64,000 nucleotides of DNA, taken from positions 7,063,501 through 7,127,500 of the forward strand of contig NC_083570.1 in the NCBI RefSeq assembly GCF_027579695.1, written 5' to 3'. The translations under genes and the position numbers were made by a program. The notes beneath the pieces were generated by a model. It had not been told where the DNA came from. It saw nothing but the letters and a program-made list of their open reading frames with translations, and did not search any database. The stretch comes from Neoarius graeffei (lineage: Eukaryota > Chordata > Actinopteri > Siluriformes > Ariidae). This document shows, piece by piece, positions 57,326 through 64,000 of the stretch (the stretch's first letter is position 1; each line of letters starts with the position of its first letter).

Positions 57326-58427
57326 ATATTATCTTATTTTAAACACTTTATATTTCATTAGATTTTGGTTAAAAATGAGCGCCATGTGACCTTATCGACT
57401 GGATTTAGCAACTACTAATGCCTTCAGCAACGACAGTACGATTGCCTTTAGCAGCTACTAATGCCTATATCGGGGACGTGAACTGCAAAGATGCTCTTCG
57501 TCCTGTTGCTCTTTAGACTCCTTCTTATGAGTGAGTTCCGGAAAACCACACACAGACACAACATTCATTCCTTAAGAGAGTCTCTCAACTCTCTCTTTAG
57601 GTCTAAAGGGCAACGTTATCAGGAAATCCACCCCGAACCAGATTACAACCATCACTGAAGATAAATTTAACACTCTGTTCACCAGAACACAGACAATTTT
57701 AATCAGCTTTTACAGAATCCTTCTGTTTGAGACACACATTGAAATTAAAGTTCAAATCATATCACTGACTAAAGCACCTGTTTCTAGATGGGAAACTATA
57801 ATTAAGATGATTTAATTCTGGAAAGATTTCTAGTTCTCACCTGTTTCTCAGCCCTTTCTGTTGTGACTGAAACAGCGTCATGGTCTTTATGTTTCTCCAA
57901 CATGCACAAAGAGCAAATACATTTTTGATCAGTACGACAGTAGATTTTCAGCACTTCATCATGTTCAGAGCAGATCTTCTCTTGGAGTTACTGAGGCTTC
58001 AATTAATGTGTGTTTTTTCAAAACAGGAGCTTCCTGATGAGGTTTCAGATGAGTTTCACAATAAGAAGCCAAACACGTCAGACAGGACTTGACGGCTTTG
58101 TGTTTTCTCCCGGTGCAGAAATCACACTCCACATCTCCAGGTCCAGCGTAACAGTGAGCAGGAGAAGCAGCTTGGACTTCAGTCTTCTTCAGTTTCTCCA
58201 CCACTTCATCCAGCATGTTGTTTCTGCGTAGAACAGGCCTTGTCGTGAAAGTGTCTCTGCACTGAGGACAGCTGTAGACGCCCTTCTGATCCTCCTGATC
58301 CCAGCAGCCATTAATACACACCTTACAGAAACTGTGACCACAAGGGATAGTCACCCTTTAAACATAACTTTAGTGTTTATGTTTAAAGTTTTCTGTTAGA
58401 ATTTGGTAAATAAAAAAATAAATATAT

Positions 58428-58572
58428 TTACCAGCTTAAGGTCGGTCCATATGGTGAAATACTGTGACCTCGGCCTTGAATACTGACCTCGGCCCAGAGG
58501 GCCTCGCTCAGTACTTTCAAGACCTCAGTCACGGTATTTCACGATATGGACCTCCCGGCTGGTAAATAACAT
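58428..58572. mobile_element. Palindromic MITE (TTTACCAGC ends)
   Basis: Left TATTTACCAGCTTAAGGTCG and right, inverted, TATTTACCAGCCGGGAGGTC, continuing with GTCCATAT and GTGAAATACTGTGACC in both arms. This is a common fish palindromic element. It lies in the loop of the larger inverted repeat. Confidence 0.8.
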
Positions 58573-58586
58573 ATATATATATATAT

Positions 58587-58790
58587 AAGATTAGATAAAA
58601 CTTTATTGATCCCTTTAGGAGGGTTCCCTCAGGGAAATTAAGATTCCAGCAGCATCATTACAGAAAACAGAGAAAAGAAATAGAGAAAAACTTCTAGATA
58701 AAATAAAATAAATTAAGTTTTAACACATACAAAGATAAAAAGAATAAGATAAGGAGAAGAGAGGAACGTGGGAGAGAGAGGAGTGGGAAA
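58587..58790 (-). mobile_element. LINE 3' tail (L2-like)
   Basis: On the minus strand the text ends CCCTGAGGGAACCCTCCTAA, then AGGGATCAATAAAGTTTTAT, the usual 3' terminus of L2-group fish LINEs before a short repeat. Upstream (toward 58790) is A-rich non-coding DNA. Confidence 0.5.
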
Positions 58791-58794
58791 AATA

Positions 58795-59058
58795 TGTAAT
58801 GCTTCCAGATGATATAGATATGTGGAAATTCATTAATGAAACACTTTTACATTTTTGGCAATTTTTTATTATTCCAAGTGTGTTTTTAATTAAATGAACA
58901 AATGATCACAATGAAAAAATAAGCAAATAATAAGCTAAATAATGAGGTAAATGTGTTCCCCGTGCTTGCTCATTTCACTTTTACCCCCCGATCATGCAGT
59001 CAGGATTATTTCAGCTGTTCTCCACAGTGCAGAGTGGGCCATGTTCTCCCTTATACAT

Positions 59059-59091
<33 letters not shown>

Positions 59092-59155
59092 TTTGTGTGT
59101 AGTTTGTACATAAGGAGAGAGAGAGAGAGGTCTGTGTGTAGTTTGTACATAAGGA

Positions 59156-59163
<8 letters not shown>
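58795..59163. repeat. Inverted repeat arm 2
   Basis: Mirror of 57003-57325, with a duplicated GAGAGAGAGGT(C/T)TGTGTGTAGTTTGTACATAAGGAG at its tip and a longer GA tract. A (TA)n run follows to 59204. The arm then continues, past a Tc1 derivative, into the upstream flank of copy C. Confidence 0.85.
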
Positions 59164-59206
<43 letters not shown>

Positions 59207-60286
59207 CAGTGGTGCTTGAAAGTTTGTGAACCCTTTAGAATTTTCGATATTTCTGCATAAATACGGCCTAAAACATCATCTGATTTTCACACAAGTCCTA
59301 AAAATAGATAAAAAGAAACCAGTTAAACAAATGAGGCAAAAATATTATACTTGGTCATTTATTTATTGAGGAAAATGATCCAATATTACACATCTGTGAG
59401 TGGCAAAAGTATGTGAACCTTTGCTTTCAGTATCTGGTGTGAGCCCCTTGTGCAGCAATAACTGCAACTAAATGTTTCCAGTAACTGTTGATCAGTCCTG
59501 CACACCAGCTTGGAGGAATTTTAGCCCGTTCCTCTGTACAGAACAGCTTCAACTCTGGGGTGTTGGTGGGTTTCCTCACATGAACTGCTCACTTCAGGTC
59601 CTTCCACAACATTTCCATTGGATTAAGGTCAAGACTTTGACTTGGCCATTCCAAAACATTAACTTTATTCTTCTTTAACCATTCTTTGGAAGAATGACTT
59701 GTGTGCTTAGGGTCATTGTCTTGCTGCATGACCCACCTTCTCTTGAGATTCAGTTCATGGACAGATGTCCTGACATTTTCCTTTAGAATTCGCTGCTATA
59801 ATTCAGAATTATAGTCTGACTGTGGATTGGTGGAGTCCAAACTCTTTAGAGATGGTTTTGTAACCTTTTCCAGCCTGATGAGCATCAACAACGCTTTTTC
59901 TGAGGTCCTCGGAAATCTCCTTTGTTCATGCCATGATACACTTCCACAAACATGTGTTGTGAAGATCAGACTTTGATAGATCCCTGTTCTTTAAATAAAA
60001 CAGGGTGCCTACTCACACCTGATTGTCATCCCATTGATTGAAAATACCTGACTCTAATTAACTGTTAATCCTAGAGGTTCACATACTTTTGCCACTCACA
60101 GATATGTAATATTGGATAATTTTCCTCAATAAATAAATGACCAAGGATAATATTTTTGTCTCATTTGTTTAACTGGGTTCTTTTTATCTACTTTTAGGAC
60201 TTGTCAAAATCTGATGATGTTTTCCGTCATATTTAGGCAGAAATATAGAAAATTCGAAGGGGTTCACAAACTTTCAAGCACCACTG
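59207..60286. mobile_element. Tc1-like derivative without transposase (1080 bp)
   Basis: Ends CAGTGGTGCTTGAAAGTTTG and, inverted at the right, CAGTGGTGCTTGAAAGTTTG, with about 200 bases of inverted repeat (including GAGTGGCAAAAGTATGTGAA). It sits in a TA-rich run. The middle has no ORF of note; 59472-59678 is chance. Confidence 0.88.
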
Positions 60287-60380
60287 TGTGTATATATAGA
60301 TATATTTCAACCTTATAAGGAGGTCAATTCAACATCCTTAGGTACACACTACACACTGATCAAAACCTCTCTCTCTCGCA

Positions 60381-60424
<44 letters not shown>

Positions 60425-60741
60425 CACCCAGAGTACATAACCTTCAGAGCGAAACACGAATGTTCTTTGAACTGACATGAATACAGAACCAGTTTGCCCG
60501 TACTGTATACAAAGCTGAATGCATTTTATTTGTCCTCAGAGTGAGTTAAAGGAGGAGCAGATGGAATCCCAGCAGAGAATCCAGGAGAAGCAGAAGAAGG
60601 TGCAGGAGCTGAAACAGGCTGTGAACACTATAAAGGTGAGCAGTGAGCAGAGACAGAGCTGCTCCTAGAAACACACACAACATGGACAACGAGTCATTTA
60701 CAGTCCCAGTAAGAGAGGGAATGATAGATGAGCTTTAAATC

Positions 60742-60787
<46 letters not shown>

Positions 60788-61594
60788 CCTATAACAGCTC
60801 AGTGCACAGACAGCAGTGGAGGACAGTGAGAGGATCTTTACTGAGCTGATCAGCTCCATGGAGAAAAAGCGCTGGGAGGTGACGGAGCTGATCAGAGATC
60901 AGGAGAAGGCTGAACTGAGTCGAGCTGAACGACTCCTGGAGCAACTGGAGCAGGAGATTGCTGATCTTCAGAGGAGAGTCACTGAGCTGGAGCAGCTTTC
61001 ACACACACACGATCACATCCATTTCCTCCAGGTAACACTCACTGTCTGATCTACAGAGCCAGCTGTTCCTCACACACTCTCTAAAACACCTCTCATTAAG
61101 GGAACAATAAATGTCCCTGTCTGACATCACAAGTGGGTTTTACATTTCATTAGCTTTCTGTAGGTTTTAGCTTCTGGACGTCGCTCTCCTACATTGGAAA
61201 GACCAAATTGTCACACGTCCAGCGTCACTGTCCATCAACATCTCTCATTTGATGGAGTGAGGAATTCTCTCTCAGATCTGAAAAAGAGACTCGAGGAATT
61301 CTGTGAGGAGGAATTCAACAAAATCCCTCCACATGGTAAGAGGAGCTGTTCCTGCTGGAGAAACACAGTGATGTGTTATTTCTTAGCGATGCTCCTGCTT
61401 TCTTTTCTGCAGACACTTTATTCACCCGACACTTTGAACTAAAACACTGATTTAAAATGAATAAACTGACTGGATCACTTTAAACTCTTTCCATCTTTTA
61501 CACAAACTCATGTTTCTATTTTTCTCTCCACAGCTGCAGCAGTTCAGATCATTTCAGGACCACAGAGCAGAGAAGAGTTTCTGAAATGTACATC

Positions 61595-61639
<45 letters not shown>

Positions 61640-61640
<1 letters not shown>

Positions 61641-62226
61641 TGGGTTGCCACCATTCAGAAATGAAAATAAGGGACGCCTACCACGGCTCCTTGGGGCCAT
61701 GACCACCACGGGCATGACTCCCATGGGGTGGGGTGCCCGCAGCAGTGGTATGTTTTATTTTGTAGGTGTTTTTAGTAAAGGGGTGATCAAGAAAGCAATT
61801 ACTATCTACAGTATCTATCTATCTTACTCCTTGCTGCACTGAGTAACTCTTTGTCTTTCACGTGGTGGAGTCCCGGGTGCAGCAGACATTTTTAAAAGGC
61901 CCGGGTTTTTTGAGCAGCGCCGGTGTGTGTTGTCTGTCTCTAGGCAACCGTGACAGCGCCACACGCAGTGACGCAGGCAGCCAGGCACAGAGCGTGACAC
62001 AGAGTGGAGGGGTTTGTGTCCTGGGTAGATCCTGCAACGGAGTATTTCCTGTTTTATTTTGTTCATTATTGTTAGATTTAGTGTTGATATGTGTGAGACA
62101 GACGTGTATTGGACATTTATAAAAATACAGAACAAATCGCGTCCCGTATCGGTTCAATACGAGACACAAGATTTAATTGCCAAATAAAGGACGATTCCGT
62201 ATTTTAAGGGACGGGTGGCAACCCTA
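61640..62226. mobile_element. hAT-like MITE in copy C last intron
   Basis: Left TTGGGTTGCCACCATTC and right, inverted, TAGGGTTGCCACCCGTCCC; both arms continue with TTTTAAGG/AATAAGGGACG text. It landed in a CA microsatellite, so the 8-bp duplication cannot be told from the repeat. Copy A lacks it. Confidence 0.75.
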
Positions 62227-62307
62227 CACACACACCACATAAATATATTGTGTGAAGTAAACCCAACATGTTCACATTGTTCAGTTTGTTTTTCTGTTTT
62301 ATTTTAG

Positions 62308-62849
62308 ATTTCTGTTATCTGACTCTGGATCCCAACACGGTACATCATCTCTTCATTCTGTCTGAGAAGAACAGAGCGGTGAGATGGAGTGAGAGAGAGC
62401 AGCGTTACTCTGATCATCCAGAGAGATTTGATTACTGGCCTCAGGTGTTGTGTAAGGAGAGTGTGTGTGGACGCTGTTACTGGGAGGTGGAGTGGAGCGG
62501 TGCTGGTGGCGTGTCCATATCAGTCTCATATAAAGACATCAGCAGGAAAGGATGGGGTTATGAGTGTGAGTTTGGACGCAAAAATCAGTCCTGGACTCTG
62601 TACTGTGATTCTTCTTCTTCTTCTCTCTCTTTCTGGCACAACAACATTATGAATGATCTCAGAGTTCCATCCCCCTCCAGAATAGGAGTGTATGTGGATC
62701 ACAGTGCAGGAACTCTGTCCTTCTACAGCGTCTCTGACACGATGAAGCTCCTCCACAGAGTCCACACCACATTCACTCAGCCTCTATACACTGGGTTCTG
62801 GCTCTACTGGTCTCCTGGTTCTACAGTGAGATTGTGTGATCCAGAATAA
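62308..62849 (+). CDS. finTRIM copy C SPRY (B30.2) exon
   Basis: Reads (Y)FCYLTLDPNTVHHLFILSE, CYWEVEWSGAGGVSISVSYK, CEFGRKNQSWTLYCDSSSSS, VDHSAGTLSFYSVSD and ends STVRLCDPE. The frame is open. The 3' flank to about 63110 matches the reverse complement of 6866-7110 next to gene A. Confidence 0.88.
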
Positions 62850-63178
62850 AAGTGTGTAGTGTTTTCTGTAAAATTCCTGCACGTTGCCACGTTGTTGCTC
62901 AGTCGTCTGTTTCACTAGAACACAATCCAGCTGCACAAAAACACTCATTTTAATATTTAAATTAAAACATATGAATAATTGAAAATAATTAAAAAGGAAA
63001 TGTTAAAAATTAACTGTCAGACAAGAAACTCGTCAAATTTAAAAAGAAAATGATCTCATGACCTTCGCATTCTAAAGTTCTGTTTGTTTCATATTAAGCA
63101 GCGTCTCATTAAATAACTAATAAACAGTAATAAAGCCAGAACAGAACAACATTTTAAACCTGTTCAGGTCACACTATA

Positions 63179-63911
63179 TGTTAGGGTTCTCCCAGTCAGA
63201 ACGGTCAACTTACTTCTCGAGACCAATGCCCTCGTGCCACCCAGACGTCTGGGGGTTAGTCGCAAAGAAAGACAGGAACCCCAATGTAGTTCACATCTTT
63301 ATTCGCAAGTTCCCCATTAGACAAGAATACAGAGGGTTATTATATATGAGTGTTATCTGTGTGTAAATGACATCACTGATATCTATGTGTGTGCATGAAA
63401 CCTTCAATCATAAGCAAAATAATATTTCAGCGATTCAATTTACGCCAAAGCGCGCGAGATGTTTTTACGACAATGTTTTAAACAAAGACTATGTTTGCTC
63501 TAACAAAGAAGTGTTCTTCTCCACTGGACGAAGGTCAGGCTACACAGGAACAGTTTAAAATCACTGCCATAGCATATGCAATAGTCCAAAATAATAAAGG
63601 ATCTTAAAAAGCTCTAAAATATAAAGTCTTAACACTTTGTGCAGCAATAAGGCTAATATAGATCTATAAAATTATAAAACTATAAAACTAACATGAATCA
63701 CTTAATGCAGCTTTAAATCCAACATTAAATCTAACCTACACGTTGGATATGCAGCTGTGGGTGTGTGTGGGTGTGTCTGACATCATTGCAGACCTTGACT
63801 CCGTCCAGACACATCTCTGATCAATAATACACATTTCATATCAAAATAAGCAGAATGTTCTGAATGGGATTTTTAAACAATGTCTAGCTGAGACAGAAGG
63901 TCATTTTAACA
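63179..63911 (-). mobile_element. LTR of a retrotransposon or endogenous retrovirus, minus strand
   Basis: Read on minus, it begins TGTTAAAATGACC just after a purine run AGGGGGGGAT (63912-63921), a polypurine tract, and ends GAGAACCCTAACA. An AATAAA polyadenylation signal lies near 63298. So this is the 3' LTR and the body lies beyond the right edge of the window. Class (ERV or Gypsy) is not assigned. A fossil whose state cannot be judged from this part. Confidence 0.65.
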
Positions 63912-64000
63912 ATCCCCCCCTATGATAATAGTATCACTATTATCACTAGGATCATGTATGATCATTATCACCTCATGATCATATATGTGATTACATCGAG

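Larger units (their letters stand above)
49190..58355 (-). pseudogene. finTRIM copy B, truncated
   Basis: Exons matching gene A: 57841-58355 (RING/B-box, first part missing), 51188-51283 (96 bp), 50796-51029 (234 bp), 50492-50663 (172 bp), 50234-50293 (60 bp). No SPRY exon follows; homology to copy A stops at about 49190. In the RING exon, text before TIPCGHSFC is replaced by unrelated DNA, so the first RING cysteines are lost. A 2-base loss (GTTACTGAG for GTTTTGCTGAG, near 57990) shifts the frame after LIEAS. The coiled-coil exons remain intact. Introns carry the large hAT with RecQ-, Tc1- and Kolobok-like insertions. Confidence 0.85.
60540..62849 (+). pseudogene. finTRIM copy C: coiled coil and SPRY, no RING exon
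   Basis: Exons on +: 60540-60635 (96 bp), 60798-61031 (234 bp), 61164-61335 (172 bp), 61534-61587 (54 bp; 6 bases, in frame, shorter than in A) and 62308-62849 (542 bp, SPRY). Acceptors and donors are conserved and phases join without a stop up to CDPE-stop. No RING/B-box exon is found upstream on this strand; the upstream flank is the inverted repeat shared with copy B. It may be a 5'-truncated copy, or be transcribed from elsewhere. SPRY differs from A mainly between KDISRKG and NDLRVPS, with extra Gly, Ser and Ser-Pro residues. Confidence 0.82.

Noticed and set aside
61862-62169. Frames of 86-103 codons on both strands
   Set aside because: They lie inside the hAT-like MITE in copy C's intron and show no domain.

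Overview
This window looks like teleost fish genomic DNA. It carries intron-split genes of fish type (finTRIM, a ULK4 fragment, SAMD3-like and P2X7-like fragments), a tRNA-derived SINE, L1/Tx1-like and RTE-like LINEs, and a dense set of cut-and-paste DNA transposons (hAT, Tc1, piggyBac, Kolobok-like, palindromic MITEs), with long CA/GA microsatellites. The species cannot be fixed from sequence alone. The SINE and Tc1/hAT mix reminds me of otocephalan fish such as catfish or herring relatives, but that is a weak guess.

Layout. 1-2.9 kb: hAT ends, a SINE and microsatellites. 2.9-5.3 kb: a broken SAMD3-like gene tail on +. 5.9-6.9 kb: a LINE relic. 7.1-19.6 kb: finTRIM gene A on the minus strand, with six exons (RING/B-box, two coiled-coil exons, two linker exons, B30.2/SPRY) whose splice phases add up to an unbroken 563-aa frame although its introns hold at least six transposons. 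20.2-23.4 kb: Tc1 elements, one nearly whole. 23.4-31.5 kb: an L1/Tx1-like LINE interrupted by a piggyBac derivative (itself carrying a solo LTR) and by a SINE. 31.5-33.2 kb: tandem repeats, an 83-bp hAT MITE and a two-exon P2X7-type cysteine-domain fragment. 34-37.8 kb: an unclassified inverted-repeat element with a recurring 14-mer and a nested hAT. 38.7-44.3 kb: nested hATs and a multi-exon hAT transposase. 44.7-49.2 kb: the 5' part of a ULK4-like pseudokinase gene on minus, with LINE and Tc1/hAT insertions and a perfect RFX X-box upstream. 49.2-58.4 kb: finTRIM copy B on minus, broken. 60.3-62.85 kb: finTRIM copy C on +, lacking its RING exon. 63.2 kb to the end: a minus-strand LTR whose internal part runs out of the window.

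The main theme is a small finTRIM (antiviral RING E3 ligase) cluster made by direct and inverted segmental duplication. Copies A and B are direct repeats and serve as empty-site controls for each other, so several insertions can be ordered in time. B and C are head to head around an inverted repeat that encloses B's RING exon. The coiled-coil exon is the same at protein level in all three copies, while the SPRY exon differs in a central loop. No CRISPR, operon or prokaryotic feature was seen.
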